Assembly (NCBI RefSeq): GCF_000226295.1
Contig: NC_016024.1
Coordinates: forward strand, 1-64,000
Length of the DNA: 64,000 nucleotides
Direction: 5' to 3'
DNA from: Chloracidobacterium thermophilum B
GTDB taxonomy: Bacteria; Acidobacteriota; Blastocatellia; Chloracidobacteriales; Chloracidobacteriaceae
Below are positions 39,139-49,331 of the stretch, in pieces. Within the stretch, counting starts at the first letter, position 1. Each line of letters begins with the position of its first letter. The position numbers and the translations under genes are program-made. The notes under the pieces were generated by a model. That model was given only the letters and a program-made list of their open reading frames with translations. It made no database searches and was not told the origin of the DNA.

Positions 39139-41766
39139 GTGTCCCAACCAGCGAAAACTGCACTGCGTGAGCCATCAGCACCGCTCATCCACATCGTGGA
39201 TGATGATGACGCCGTGCAGCGGTTGTTGACCATCCTGATGGAAAAAGAAGGTTTCCGGGTTGTGGCGCACCGCGACGGCCTCACGGCCCTGGAGCAGTCC
39301 CCGGCCCTTCAGCCGGACCTGGTGCTGCTCGATGTCGCCATGCCGGGGATGGATGGCATTACGCTCTGCCGTCATTTGCGCCAGCTTGACTCTTACCGAC
39401 AGGTGCCCATTTTGATGCTCACAGGGCTGTCTGACGATGGCACCGTGGCGGCTGCTTACGCTGCCGGAGCCACGGACTACATTCCCAAACCCGTGCAGCC
39501 GGAGGTGCTCAGGCACAAGGTGAGCTACCTTCTCCACAGCCACCACATTGCGCGGCAACTTCGGGAAACCGAAAACAAACTGCGTTCGATCGTGCAGTAT
39601 GCCAATGATGCCATTCTCGTGCTGGACGCGGCTTTGCACGTTCTGGAACTCAACCCGAAAGCCGAGGTGCTGCTGGGAGCCGGTGTGGTTGGGAAAGTGA
39701 TCGGGGAGCTTCTCGATACCGAAGAATCCCTGGATACCCTCCTGCCACACATCACCCAGACCGGGAAGGTCATCGAAGCCACAGTCAGAAACCGGGATGG
39801 CAGGACAGCCTTGGTTGAACTGACCAGCAGCGATTTTTACCTCGGCACGCATCGGCGCTACGTTCTCATTCTGCGCAACATCACCGGGCGCAAGCCTTCC
39901 GAAAAAACTTTGGAAGCTCCCAGCGACCTGCCGGACTCCCTGACGGCTGTGCCATCACAGGGCCGTGGCCCCTCTGAACAAGAGCCGGAGACATCCGACA
40001 TTCTGGATGCTTTGCCTCTGGGACTCGCCCGGTTGAACCGCCGTGGACAGATCATCTTTGTCAACCGGCACTTGGCAGACCTGCTCGGCGAACGGCCATC
40101 CCGCTGTCTGGGGACTTCCGGGCGACGCTATGTGAGCCGCCTGAGTTGGGAGGGGTATGGGCCGGCCCTGCGCCGGTTTTTGTCCCAACGGCCGCTTTCC
40201 AGCACGGCTGGTGAGCCAGTCGTGCTCACGCAGAGCGTGGTTCTCAGAAAAGCTGATGGGTGTTTCTTCCCGGTCATCCTTTCCCTGATGCCTGTCCCTG
40301 GCAGGGATGAATGGCTTGCCTTGGTTGAAGACCGCACACGTCACCAGAAGCTCGAAGAAAGGCTCCAGCGCCTCAATGAAGAATGGGTCGTGGCTGTGAA
40401 TGCCCTTTCAGACATGATTCTGCTCGAAGACAGAGCGGGGCGGATTCGGCGCTGCAACCGTGCTGTGGCGGAGTTTCTCAACCGTCCTCACTCGACCATC
40501 ATTGGACAATCCTCAGCCGCACTGTTCTGGGGGGCAACGGAAGGGTCATTGGCGACCTGCGTCCAACATCCGGCAGCGTTCCAGTTTCCCACCAGCGACC
40601 GCTGGTTTCGGATGAACAGCTACTGGATTGACCAGGCGCGCGGGATTGGCACCGGTTGGGTGCATATCATCACGGACATCACTTCCCAGCGGCGCAGCGA
40701 ACTGGAACGGGGACGACTGATCCGGGTCATCGAGCAGGTTGGAGAAGCGGTTGTGACCTTCGACCGGCACGGCCGGGTTCAGTTCTGCAATCCGGCTTTC
40801 GAGCAACTGACCGGAATTCGGAGCTGGGAGGCAGTTGGCCATTCATTGCACCGGTTGGGCTTCGGGCCGGTTGACCGGGCCGTTCGCCGGGACATCCTGC
40901 GCCAGCTTGTCCGTGGAAAGAGCTGGTGCGGGCGCTACCTGGCACGCCGCCGCGACGGGAGTACCTATCCGCAGCAGGCGACCATTTCACCGGTGCGCGA
41001 TGCCCAAGGGCAGTTGCAGAACGTGGTCGTGGTGTGTCGGGACGTCACCGAGCAACTCCGCTACGAAGCCATCGCTGAAGCCGTGAACGTAATGGAGAAC
41101 GCGAGCCACATTTTTTCTGCCATCCGCCACGAGATGGGTAATCCCATCAACTCCATCAAAACGGCACTCACCGTTCTGCGGCAGGCACAACCGCTGTCTT
41201 CCGAGGCTGTCACTACCTATGTCGAGCGATGCCTGTCAGAAATTGGGCGCGTGGAATATCTGCTGCGCGCCCTGCGCTCTTTCAGCCTGTACGAAACGCC
41301 CGAACTCCAAGCCCAGCCGCTGCTGCCTTTTCTGGAGCGCTTCTGCGCCCTTGTCAAGGATGACCTGGCCGCGCAGGGAGTGGATTTTCAACCCTGCCTC
41401 GCCTCCGACCTGGGATGGGTCAACTTCGATGCGCGGGCGCTGCATCAAGCCCTGATGAACCTCATCTCGAACGCTGTGGATGCCTTGTCATCAGTGCCGG
41501 AGCCGCAGGTTATCCTGACGGCCCGGTGCCATCGTCGGCTGATCGTCATTGAAGTACGCGACAACGGGCCGGGCATCGCGCCAAAACACCGCGACCACAT
41601 CTTCAAACCGTTTTACACCACCAAGCCCCAGGGAACGGGACTTGGGTTGGTCATTGCCCGGAAGTTGCTTTCCAAAATGCGGGGAACCGTCGAGCTTCAG
41701 TCGCCGCCCACGGGAGGCTGTGTGGCCATCGTCACCCTGGAAGCTCTGCACGAAAATGATGCCTGA
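39139..41766 (+). CDS. Receiver-multi-PAS histidine kinase
   Basis: The 875-residue cytosolic protein starts at GTG. It has an N-terminal receiver domain (Asp65 in LVLLDVAMPG, Lys in YIPKPV), about four PAS domains between 145 and 655, HisKA with His664 in RHEMGNPINS, and a HATPase domain with DNGPGIAPKHRDHIFKPFYTTK and GTGLGLVIARKLL. A receiver at the front of the kinase suggests that it takes a signal from another phosphorelay protein. The HEMGNP and YTTKPQGTGLGL motifs are those of NtrB-like kinases, so the sigma-54 activator gene at 46383 is a possible output. Confidence 0.88.
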   Translation: MSQPAKTALREPSAPLIHIVDDDDAVQRLLTILMEKEGFRVVAHRDGLTALEQSPALQPDLVLLDVAMPGMDGITLCRHLRQLDSYRQVPILMLTGLSDDGTVAAAYAAGATDYIPKPVQPEVLRHKVSYLLHSHHIARQLRETENKLRSIVQYANDAILVLDAALHVLELNPKAEVLLGAGVVGKVIGELLDTEESLDTLLPHITQTGKVIEATVRNRDGRTALVELTSSDFYLGTHRRYVLILRNITGRKPSEKTLEAPSDLPDSLTAVPSQGRGPSEQEPETSDILDALPLGLARLNRRGQIIFVNRHLADLLGERPSRCLGTSGRRYVSRLSWEGYGPALRRFLSQRPLSSTAGEPVVLTQSVVLRKADGCFFPVILSLMPVPGRDEWLALVEDRTRHQKLEERLQRLNEEWVVAVNALSDMILLEDRAGRIRRCNRAVAEFLNRPHSTIIGQSSAALFWGATEGSLATCVQHPAAFQFPTSDRWFRMNSYWIDQARGIGTGWVHIITDITSQRRSELERGRLIRVIEQVGEAVVTFDRHGRVQFCNPAFEQLTGIRSWEAVGHSLHRLGFGPVDRAVRRDILRQLVRGKSWCGRYLARRRDGSTYPQQATISPVRDAQGQLQNVVVVCRDVTEQLRYEAIAEAVNVMENASHIFSAIRHEMGNPINSIKTALTVLRQAQPLSSEAVTTYVERCLSEIGRVEYLLRALRSFSLYETPELQAQPLLPFLERFCALVKDDLAAQGVDFQPCLASDLGWVNFDARALHQALMNLISNAVDALSSVPEPQVILTARCHRRLIVIEVRDNGPGIAPKHRDHIFKPFYTTKPQGTGLGLVIARKLLSKMRGTVELQSPPTGGCVAIVTLEALHENDA

Positions 41767-41857
41767 CCGGACACAGGGCAGATCGGCTTTCGGTCGGCGG
41801 GCGGATGTGGTTTGCTAAATCAAACATCCTGTGGACTTTGCCTGACAGAAAGCAGCC

Positions 41858-42760
41858 ATGAGAAAGCTTTTCATTACCGGAGCAAGTGGTTTTGTCGGAC
41901 AGGCGCTGTTGCCGGCGCTCAAGCTGGAAGGGTATGACATTGCGGCTTTGTCACGAAAGGTGCGTGATACATCGAGTGGCGTCCGCTGGGTGCTCGGGGA
42001 CCCGGTGACGGTGGATGACTGGCAACGGGAAGTGGATGGCGCTTTTGGCCTCATCAATCTGGCCGGAGAACCCATCATCGGGAAGCGGTGGACGCCGGAG
42101 CAGAAACAAGCGCTGCGCGACAGCCGCGTGGTAACAACCCAGAATCTGGTTACAGCCATTGCCCAGGCTAGGCAAAAGCCGTCGGTTCTTGTGTCAGCTT
42201 CGGCCATCGGGCTGTATCCCAAAAATGAGGAAACCGAACTCGATGAAACCAGCCGCCCGGCCGACGACTTTCTGGGGAAGCTCTGCCAGGAGTGGGAAGA
42301 TGCAGCCAAGGTCGCCGAGGTTCACGGTGTCCGTACGGTGCTGCTGCGGATCGGGGTCGTTCTGGGGCGCAACGGCGGCGCGCTGGAGCGGATGTTGCCC
42401 GTCTTCAAATGGGGGTTGGGTGGGCCGTTGGGTAGCGGCAACCAGTGGTTTTCCTGGATTCACATTGCCGATGTGGTCGGCCTCATCCTGTGGGCGCTGG
42501 CGTCCGGGCAGGTGCGGGGTCCCGTCAATGCTGTGGCGCCGAATCCGGTGCGGATGAAGGACTTTGCTTCAACGCTTGGAAAGGTTTTGAACCGTCCGGC
42601 CTTTCTGCCAGCGCCGTCCTTTGCACTCAATCTCGTCCTTGGCGAATCGGCTCAGGTGATACTCGATGGGCAGCGTGTTCTGCCCAAAGCTGCCCTGCAA
42701 CAGGGCTACACCTTTCGTTTTCCAGAGCTGGAAGCCGCCCTGCGTGACCTGACGACCTGA
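41858..42760 (+). CDS. TIGR01777 family NAD-dependent epimerase (SDR39U1-like)
   Basis: This extended short-chain dehydrogenase has a nucleotide-binding Rossmann start (MRKLFITGASGFVGQALLPALK) and the family signature LINLAGEPIIGKRWTPEQKQALRDSR. The C-terminal part SGNQWFSWIHIADVVGLI and NAVAPNPVRMKDFASTLGKVL is typical of TIGR01777 proteins. The physiological substrate of this family is not established. It converges with the phosphatase gene, with a 17-base gap. Confidence 0.9.
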   Translation: MRKLFITGASGFVGQALLPALKLEGYDIAALSRKVRDTSSGVRWVLGDPVTVDDWQREVDGAFGLINLAGEPIIGKRWTPEQKQALRDSRVVTTQNLVTAIAQARQKPSVLVSASAIGLYPKNEETELDETSRPADDFLGKLCQEWEDAAKVAEVHGVRTVLLRIGVVLGRNGGALERMLPVFKWGLGGPLGSGNQWFSWIHIADVVGLILWALASGQVRGPVNAVAPNPVRMKDFASTLGKVLNRPAFLPAPSFALNLVLGESAQVILDGQRVLPKAALQQGYTFRFPELEAALRDLTT

Positions 42761-42777
42761 CTGGATTTGGCCGACTA

Positions 42778-45372
42778 CTACCCGGTCAAGCGGGTTTTGG
42801 CTGTTTCTCGTGCTGTCCGTTGTGCGGCAGTCCGCTGGGTGGTCGCCGGCCGTGACTGCTGTGCGTGGGGATTGCCCCGACGGACGACGACCACTGTCAT
42901 GTCGTCTGCCTGTTCGGCTTCGCCAATGTGCCGCCGGACATCCGAGATGATAGCTGTGCACAGGTCGTGGGCGCTCTGCTGGTCAGCCTTCTGCTCCATG
43001 AAGTCGTCAATCAAATCCCGCAGCGCCTCGTAGCCATAGGGAGACCCGTATTCGTTCAGGGCTTCGATGATCCCATCGCTGGCGAGCACAAGAAACTCCT
43101 GCCCTTCGATGTAGAGCTGCCCACCCTGGTATTCATCGTAGGTTGCCCGGCGCAGGCTCCCCAAGGGGAGTCCACGAACGTCAAGTAATTCGACGTAAGG
43201 ACGCTCGCGGCTGGCATAGTGCCAGCGCCCCACTACGGGAAAGCCAGCGTTGGCGACCGTGAAGCTGCCGGTGGCCAGATCGAGCTGCGCATAAACTGCC
43301 GCTACAAACATGCGGACGCGCTTCATGTCCGGGTAGAGCAGCTCGTTGAGCCGGGTGAGCATGGCGGCGCAGCCCAGTTCGTTTTCTTCCGCCTCGCTCC
43401 GAAAGGCGGTAAGCGCCACGGCGGTAAACACGGCACCGGAGACACTTTTGCCGGATACATCGCCGACAAAGATACCCAGCTTGCCATCCGGCCCGAGGAA
43501 GAAATCATAGAAGTCACCACCGACTTCCCGTGCCGGCACGCTCAGGGCGGCAATGTCCCAGCCGTCGAGCCGAGGGGGTTCGGGTGGAAGAAATGACATT
43601 TGAATCTGGGTCGCCAGGGCAAGCTGCCGCGCGTGCCGCTGCTCCTCAAGGAAGTGGTCAAGTGGGATGGGTTGTCGGTCGCGCTCACTTTCAGGTGGGC
43701 GCCAAGCGAGGGCGGTGGCCGCAAAGGGCAGTCCCACCAGCAGGGTGGGAACCCAGGGCGAGATTCCCAGCATCGGCAAAGTGGCCGCAACAATCGCCAG
43801 GCTCGTTGCCTGATACACCCACACGGCGCAGAGTGTCGCCCACAGGCCAAACCGCTCAAGCGTCGCCACCAGAACGAGCGCCAGCCCGGCCTGGTGCAGG
43901 AAAAGCCAGGGCTGCTCCAGCGCCGATGGCAGGACAGGGGTCAGGGAGTCACGCCACTCTACGCTGCCCAGAAGGGCGATGATGGCCAGGGACAACCAAC
44001 GTGGCCAGCGCAGCCAGTCCACAAGTACGACCCAGGTAAAAGCCACCAGCACCAGCCCCAGATCAAAGGTATTGCCCACCAGCCTCCCCACCATCAGCAG
44101 GCCTGGCGACCAGGCATCGAGCAGCAGCCGAAGATTGTCGTTGACGTTTCCGGCAACCGGAAACAGGTCAGCCAACAACCAGTGCACGAGACCCGTCAGT
44201 CCCAACAAAAACCAGCCTACCCCGCCGCCGATAAGTCCGCGCTGGAGAATCGTCGTGTATGGCACGCGGCGCAGGAGCAGGATGGCCCGGAAGACTTCCG
44301 TACGCGGGCGCTGGGTGTCGTACTCAATGTGCAGCAGTGCAGCGCACACTACCCAGACCACAGCCATGCCCAAGAGAAGTGTCGCCAGGATGGAGATGAC
44401 ATAAACGCCTAACGTCCCAAGGACAAACTGCGTGCTTTGCACCCTGGCCAGCCGGTCCGGGGCACTATCGGCGACCGGGTTTTTAAACAGGGCCGTGCCG
44501 ATGGAATACGGCAGTGACGGAGCGAGATCAAAGAACCAGGCAATTCCCACTACCACTGCTGCCACGGTCGGGACACGCCAGAGAATGACGTGGCGGCGGG
44601 AGGTTTTCAGCAGATAGACGGCAGCAGTGATGAGCAGAATCGTCTGAATCGGCGGCCCAAGGAGGAGATAGATGATTTCTGAATCGAAGGGGCGGGCCCA
44701 GCCGCTTGTGGTGGGCTGAAGCCGGTGTTGAAAATACCACACGGTTTCACCGCGCAGCCGGACGAGCACCACGCGCGTCAGTTCGGGCAACTCCGGGAGC
44801 GGCTGCTGCCACCGCACTTCCGTCTCCGGCTGGCCGGGGACATGTTCGACCTGGGGCGGGCCCAGCCAGAACAGTCCGAGGCTGGTGCTGCTGTCGAGAA
44901 AAGCCCGCGCCCGTGCAATGGCGACATCCGCTGCCGGCAGTTCGGCCGTGGAAACCGGTATGTCGCCGTTGAGATAGCTGATGAGTTCCCCGCTGTTGGA
45001 AAGCCCCACCTGGGCTGCCAGGCTTCCATTAGGACGCAGCCACACCACATGGTCAATCACCACTGGAAGGTGGTACTGGGCGACCAGGCGTTGGAGATTG
45101 GCTTCCGGCCGGTGCTGGCGAAGGGTTGCGAGCGTGACCTGATCAAGCTGGAGCACGCGGAGCGTCAGGCTGCGCGGCAGAGATTGTCCCGTCTGCCGGT
45201 TGAAGAAGTCATAGGCCAGGCGGGTGTTGGCCTCACGGTCCAGCCCATTGAGCAGCACCGGTTCCGGGATGGCCTGGCTGGTTAGCAGGAGACCCAGAAA
45301 GAGACCAACCAGCGCCGCTATGGCAAGCGCCGCAATGGGTGGAAAGGGCAACGGGCTGGTCGAAGCAGACAT
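42778..45372 (-). CDS. Membrane-anchored PP2C-type (SpoIIE/RsbU) serine phosphatase
   Basis: The 864-residue protein has an N-terminal helix, a periplasmic region of about 200 residues, then several membrane helices between about 235 and 560. The C-terminal PP2C domain (about 610-830) has the acidic metal motifs REVGGDFYDFF and IFVGDVSGKSVSGAVF and the late DGIIEALN. Such phosphatases usually switch partner anti-sigma antagonists in response to an external signal. No STAS protein or anti-sigma kinase is adjacent. A Thr/Arg/Ala-rich tail of about 30 residues follows the phosphatase domain. Confidence 0.85.
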   Translation of the reverse strand: MSASTSPLPFPPIAALAIAALVGLFLGLLLTSQAIPEPVLLNGLDREANTRLAYDFFNRQTGQSLPRSLTLRVLQLDQVTLATLRQHRPEANLQRLVAQYHLPVVIDHVVWLRPNGSLAAQVGLSNSGELISYLNGDIPVSTAELPAADVAIARARAFLDSSTSLGLFWLGPPQVEHVPGQPETEVRWQQPLPELPELTRVVLVRLRGETVWYFQHRLQPTTSGWARPFDSEIIYLLLGPPIQTILLITAAVYLLKTSRRHVILWRVPTVAAVVVGIAWFFDLAPSLPYSIGTALFKNPVADSAPDRLARVQSTQFVLGTLGVYVISILATLLLGMAVVWVVCAALLHIEYDTQRPRTEVFRAILLLRRVPYTTILQRGLIGGGVGWFLLGLTGLVHWLLADLFPVAGNVNDNLRLLLDAWSPGLLMVGRLVGNTFDLGLVLVAFTWVVLVDWLRWPRWLSLAIIALLGSVEWRDSLTPVLPSALEQPWLFLHQAGLALVLVATLERFGLWATLCAVWVYQATSLAIVAATLPMLGISPWVPTLLVGLPFAATALAWRPPESERDRQPIPLDHFLEEQRHARQLALATQIQMSFLPPEPPRLDGWDIAALSVPAREVGGDFYDFFLGPDGKLGIFVGDVSGKSVSGAVFTAVALTAFRSEAEENELGCAAMLTRLNELLYPDMKRVRMFVAAVYAQLDLATGSFTVANAGFPVVGRWHYASRERPYVELLDVRGLPLGSLRRATYDEYQGGQLYIEGQEFLVLASDGIIEALNEYGSPYGYEALRDLIDDFMEQKADQQSAHDLCTAIISDVRRHIGEAEQADDMTVVVVRRGNPHAQQSRPATTQRTAAQRTARETAKTRLTG

Positions 45373-45501
45373 GTAGCAGCGACTTCACAAATGCGCACAA
45401 CCCCAAGACCCGGTGTGCCCCGGTGAAACTCATCCGTGCCTTTTCAGCCGAGCGGCGGCCGCACCCTTCAGAGAAGGAGATTCGTCGCCAGAGGTATCCA
45501 C

Positions 45502-46092
45502 TCAGGCGGACTTCTTCTTGCTGGCCTTGCTCTTGGCAGACGTGGCAGCTTTGGGCTTTGAGGGCGGTGCGGCTGGTGCCGGGTCAAGCGTGACTGGAGG
45601 GAGAGCTTGGTCTGCGGCAGTTACGCCCGCCGATGATTTGCGTTTCCGCTTGGGTGAGCCAGGGGGAACAACTTCGGCTGCCGGACTTGCCGCCGTGGAA
45701 GGCCCTACCGTTGCAGAAGCGTCCGGTGCTGGTGTTTCCGGCGCAGCCGCTTCCGTCGTTGCCGCCTTCTTGCGACGGGCACTTGACTTTTTCACCTCAC
45801 TTCGGGGGGGATTCAACGCCTTGGCAAGGGACGGGGGAAGCACGACCGCCGGTATGGCTTCCTCGGCCATCGCGCCCTCACTGATGGCGGCGTTCATCTT
45901 CTGGCGGCGTCTGATCTCTTCTTCAACCAGCCTGTCAAGCACTTCATTTTCGGCGCGAAACCAGTCTTCAGCCATGTGCTGTGGCGTGCTGTATCCACGC
46001 TCGAGGGAAAGCTGGTGCGCCCGCCGGCGAATGGCGTCCACGACCGCGCTGTCCTGAAGCAACGACTGACGAACTTGCTTGGTATCCATCAT
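45502..46092 (-). CDS. DUF2934 protein with long Ala/Pro/Lys-rich tail
   Basis: Residues about 15-60 form a DUF2934 domain (VVDAIRRRAHQLSLERGYSTPQHMAEDWFRAENEVLD), a short helical motif of unknown role. From about 95 to 196 the sequence is low-complexity, rich in Ala, Pro, Lys and Ser. It ends in a Lys/Ala-rich segment (SKASKKKSA) reminiscent of histone H1-like DNA-binding tails. The ATG at 46092 follows GGGAGGAA about 14 bases upstream; ATGs at 46089 and 46140 are alternatives. Nucleic-acid binding is only inferred from composition. Confidence 0.68.
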   Translation of the reverse strand: MMDTKQVRQSLLQDSAVVDAIRRRAHQLSLERGYSTPQHMAEDWFRAENEVLDRLVEEEIRRRQKMNAAISEGAMAEEAIPAVVLPPSLAKALNPPRSEVKKSSARRKKAATTEAAAPETPAPDASATVGPSTAASPAAEVVPPGSPKRKRKSSAGVTAADQALPPVTLDPAPAAPPSKPKAATSAKSKASKKKSA

Positions 46093-46382
46093 TTCTGTGC
46101 TTGGTTCCTCCCTAGGCCTCCCAACTGCACGCCGTGCCATTGAACGATGATGTTGGGTTGGTAAACCGGCGCGCTTGACAAGGAGCGCAAAAGTGCGAGT
46201 CGTCCTGTATGTATGCACAAACCGGAGATTTTCTTGGACGACTGTTGGCAAACACACTACCATGCGACATCTGCTTTGAAAACCCTGGGTGGGCTGTGCT
46301 GGTTTTACCAGGCAGTTGTGAACCCTGTGGCGCGCGCGCCGGACAAGAGCCGATGCAGTAAGGGGGATGAGCTGGGACTGTC

Positions 46383-47825
46383 ATGGCTGATCGTGTGCCG
46401 TCCATCCTTATCGTGGATGATGAGTTGAGTATGCGTGAACTGCTCGACCATGTGTTTCGGCGGGCAGGCTACCGCACCTTCGTCGCGGCCAATGGGGCAC
46501 AGGCCCTGGAAGCTCTGCGGGGGACGGTGTTTGACGTTGTCCTGTCGGATGTCAGGATGCCGCGTCTGTCCGGCACCGAACTGCTGCACGAATGCCGCCA
46601 AATCTCACCCGATACGGTGGTTATCCTCATGACGGCCCATGGCACGGTCGAGCAGGCGCGCGAAGCCTTCAAACTCGGCGCGGACGACTTCATCCAGAAG
46701 CCGTTCGACATTGACGAACTCAAGCTCATCGTCAAAAACGCGCTGGAAAAAAGTCTTCTGCGCCGGGAAGTCGCCCTGCTCAAACGCGAACTGGGCGATC
46801 GCACGCGGCTGGAGAACATCATCGGGCGCAGCCGCCCCATGCAGGAAGTGTTGCGACTCATCCAGACCATCGCCGGTACGAACAGCACGGTACTCATCAC
46901 GGGTGAATCCGGCACCGGCAAGGAACTCGTTGCCCGTGGCATCCATGCCTGCAGCCCGCGCAGCGAACGCCCCTTTGTTTCCATCAACTGCGGCGCGTTC
47001 ACGGAAACCCTCCTCGAATCGGAACTCTTTGGCTACATGAAGGGTGCCTTCACCGGTGCCACCACGAACAAAAAAGGACTGTTCGAGGCCGCTGACGGCG
47101 GCACGCTGTTTCTCGATGAGATCGGCGAAATGAGCCTGGGGATGCAGGTCAAGCTGTTGCGCGCCCTGCAGGAACGCTCGATACGGCGGGTGGGCGGTAC
47201 GGAAGAAATCCCGGTGGATGTGCGGGTCGTTGCCGCCACCAACCGTGATCTTTCCCAGATGGTCGAAGCCGGAACTTTCCGCAAAGACCTGTACTTCCGG
47301 GTCAACGTCATTCCCATCAACGTTCCACCGCTGCGCGAACGGCGGGAGGACATCCGCGAGCTGGCGCTGCACTTCCTCAAAAAGTACGGGCAAAACCGCA
47401 CCCCGCCGGTAACGTCCATTGCCGAAACGACACTCAAGTACCTTGAAAATTACTCATTTCCGGGGAACGTCCGGGAGCTGGAAAACCTCATCGAGCGGGC
47501 CGTGGCCCTGGAGCCAACCCACGAAATCCAGCCGGAGCGCCTGCCGGAAACCGTACTGCGCTATGACCCGGCGCGGACGGCTTCCGTCTTCGATCTGCCG
47601 GAGCAGGGCATCCACCTCGAAAACTTCCTGATGGAAATCGAGAAATCCTATATTTTGCAGTCTTTGCGGCGGACGCGGGGCAATCAGACCAAGGCGGCGG
47701 AGCTGCTTCACATGTCGGTGCGCAGCCTGCGCCACCTGCTCGACAAGCACAAAATTCGCCATACGGCGAGTATGTTCCGTGAAAGTGGGGCCTTTCGTAC
47801 AGGCGACACCTCGGATGCCCCATAA
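46383..47825 (+). CDS. NtrC/PilR-type sigma-54-dependent response regulator
   Basis: The 480-residue protein has a receiver (Asp56 in VVLSDVRMP), a sigma-54 activator AAA+ domain with Walker A GESGTGKE and an intact GAFTGA loop ([12 protein letters not shown]), and a C-terminal Fis-type helix-turn-helix ([23 protein letters not shown]). Intact GAFTGA and Walker motifs mean it should activate sigma-54 promoters. No partner kinase is adjacent. The carotenoid desaturase gene follows 114 bases downstream on the same strand, but I saw no -24/-12 site there. Confidence 0.92.
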   Translation: MADRVPSILIVDDELSMRELLDHVFRRAGYRTFVAANGAQALEALRGTVFDVVLSDVRMPRLSGTELLHECRQISPDTVVILMTAHGTVEQAREAFKLGADDFIQKPFDIDELKLIVKNALEKSLLRREVALLKRELGDRTRLENIIGRSRPMQEVLRLIQTIAGTNSTVLITGESGTGKELVARGIHACSPRSERPFVSINCGAFTETLLESELFGYMKGAFTGATTNKKGLFEAADGGTLFLDEIGEMSLGMQVKLLRALQERSIRRVGGTEEIPVDVRVVAATNRDLSQMVEAGTFRKDLYFRVNVIPINVPPLRERREDIRELALHFLKKYGQNRTPPVTSIAETTLKYLENYSFPGNVRELENLIERAVALEPTHEIQPERLPETVLRYDPARTASVFDLPEQGIHLENFLMEIEKSYILQSLRRTRGNQTKAAELLHMSVRSLRHLLDKHKIRHTASMFRESGAFRTGDTSDAP

Positions 47826-47939
47826 GTTCACGCCCCGGATGCCCTGCCCCCCGCAGGGAAAACAGGCCGGCCGGCTCCCCCTGCCGGTTCGCGTTTCCGC
47901 GCCGGTCGCGGACACCTCATTTCCCCACCTGCTGGAAAC

Positions 47940-49316
47940 ATGAAAAAAATCCTCATTGCGGGCGGCGGTCTGGCCGGTCTCGCGGCCGCCTACGATATGG
48001 CCCAGGCCGGCTGCCAGGTTGAAGTCTTTGAGTCGCGCCCGGTGCTGGGCGGGAAGGTTTCATCCTGGAAAGATGCGGACGGCGACTGGATTGAGTCTGG
48101 GCTGCACGTCTTTTTCGGCTGCTACGAAGAGTTGTTCAAGCTCATGCGCGCCGTCGGAGCCGATAGCTATCTCCGGTGGAAAGCGCCGGTGTGCCATTTC
48201 ACCCTGCCGGGAGGCGTCACCTACGACATCGTTTCCTGGCGTGGTTTGCCCTTTCCGCTCCACCTGCTGCCGAATCTCGTCACGGCCAGTCAGTTTTCGC
48301 TGGGCGAAAAACTCGCCTACGGACGCGCCCTGCTGCCAGTTCTTTTCGGAGACAGCCGCTACGCCGACGCCCAGGATGAAATCAGTTATGCCGACTGGCA
48401 TCGGCAGCAGGGATTGGGGAACAACCTGCTGGGTGGGATGCTTCTGCCCCAGACGCTGGCGCTGAAGTTCCTGCCGCCGGAAGAGCTTTCGGCACAGGTC
48501 GTCCTGAACGTGTTTCGCCTGTTTCTCCGCCGCGACGACGGCTTTCAGGTTGCCTTTCTCGAAGGTTCGCCGGAAGAGTGCCTTGTGCAGCCGCTGGTTC
48601 AGGCGATTACACGCGCCGGCGGGCGCATTCACACCGGGCGCAAGGTCACGCGGATTGAGCTGGATGCCGTCGGGCACGTCCGTGGTTTCGTGGTGGATGA
48701 GACGCTGCACACGGGTGATGCGTATCTGTGCGCCCTGCCGGTACATCAGATGAACCGGCTCATTCCGGCCGCCTGGCGGGCGCAGTATCCGTACTTCGAT
48801 CACCTGCGGCATTTCGTCGGCGTGCCGGTGATGAACGTCCAGCTTTGGCTCGATGGACGCCTGACCGAACGGGACAACCTGCTCTTTGGCGGCGCGGGAC
48901 TGACGCCGGTTTATGCCGACATGCGTCTGACGACGCCGCGCTATGCCCCGGCCAGCGGCAACACCCTGCTTGAAGCCGTGGTGGCGCCAGCGCGCGAACT
49001 GATGGCGCTGAGTGATGCCGAAGTCGTGGCGGCTGTGTGGGAGCGGATGAAGTCGTATTACCCGGCGGTCGCGCCGCACCTCAACATCGTGAAGTCCTCT
49101 GTGGTGCGGATTCCCCAGTCGGTCTATCACCCCAAGCCCGGACTGGAGCGATACCGTCCCACGCAGGCTTCGCCGGTGCCCAACTTCTTTTTGGCTGGCG
49201 GTTTTACCCGAGGGCACCGCTTCTTTGACAGCATGGAAGGGGCCGTGGCCAGCGGGCGGCTGGCCGCCAAAGCCATGCTGGCCTATGTGCAGACTTGCCG
49301 GCAGGCGGCGGCGTGA
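47940..49316 (+). CDS. crtQ: Carotenoid desaturase, CrtP/CrtQ plant type (zeta-carotene desaturase-like)
   Basis: This FAD-dependent desaturase (458 residues) acts in carotenoid synthesis. The N terminus is a dinucleotide-binding fold ([28 protein letters not shown]). [21 protein letters not shown] and the region [14 protein letters not shown]...PVYADMRL are closest to zeta-carotene desaturase (CrtQ) rather than phytoene desaturase. The C-terminal [29 protein letters not shown] is the family FAD loop. This is the cyanobacteria/Chlorobi route rather than the proteobacterial CrtI route. CrtP versus CrtQ is a judgement from a few motifs. HpnE of hopanoid synthesis is a related alternative. Confidence 0.68.
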   Translation: MKKILIAGGGLAGLAAAYDMAQAGCQVEVFESRPVLGGKVSSWKDADGDWIESGLHVFFGCYEELFKLMRAVGADSYLRWKAPVCHFTLPGGVTYDIVSWRGLPFPLHLLPNLVTASQFSLGEKLAYGRALLPVLFGDSRYADAQDEISYADWHRQQGLGNNLLGGMLLPQTLALKFLPPEELSAQVVLNVFRLFLRRDDGFQVAFLEGSPEECLVQPLVQAITRAGGRIHTGRKVTRIELDAVGHVRGFVVDETLHTGDAYLCALPVHQMNRLIPAAWRAQYPYFDHLRHFVGVPVMNVQLWLDGRLTERDNLLFGGAGLTPVYADMRLTTPRYAPASGNTLLEAVVAPARELMALSDAEVVAAVWERMKSYYPAVAPHLNIVKSSVVRIPQSVYHPKPGLERYRPTQASPVPNFFLAGGFTRGHRFFDSMEGAVASGRLAAKAMLAYVQTCRQAAA

Positions 49317-49331
49317 ACGCTGCTGTAAACG

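Noticed and set aside
42780-42798. Small hairpin followed by TTTT at the convergent end of the epimerase gene
   Set aside because: Only a 5-bp stem and it lies inside the end of the phosphatase coding region; too weak to annotate as a terminator.
48060-49217. 385-codon open frame antisense to the carotenoid desaturase
   Set aside because: No conserved motifs; the plus strand has a full FAD-enzyme pattern.
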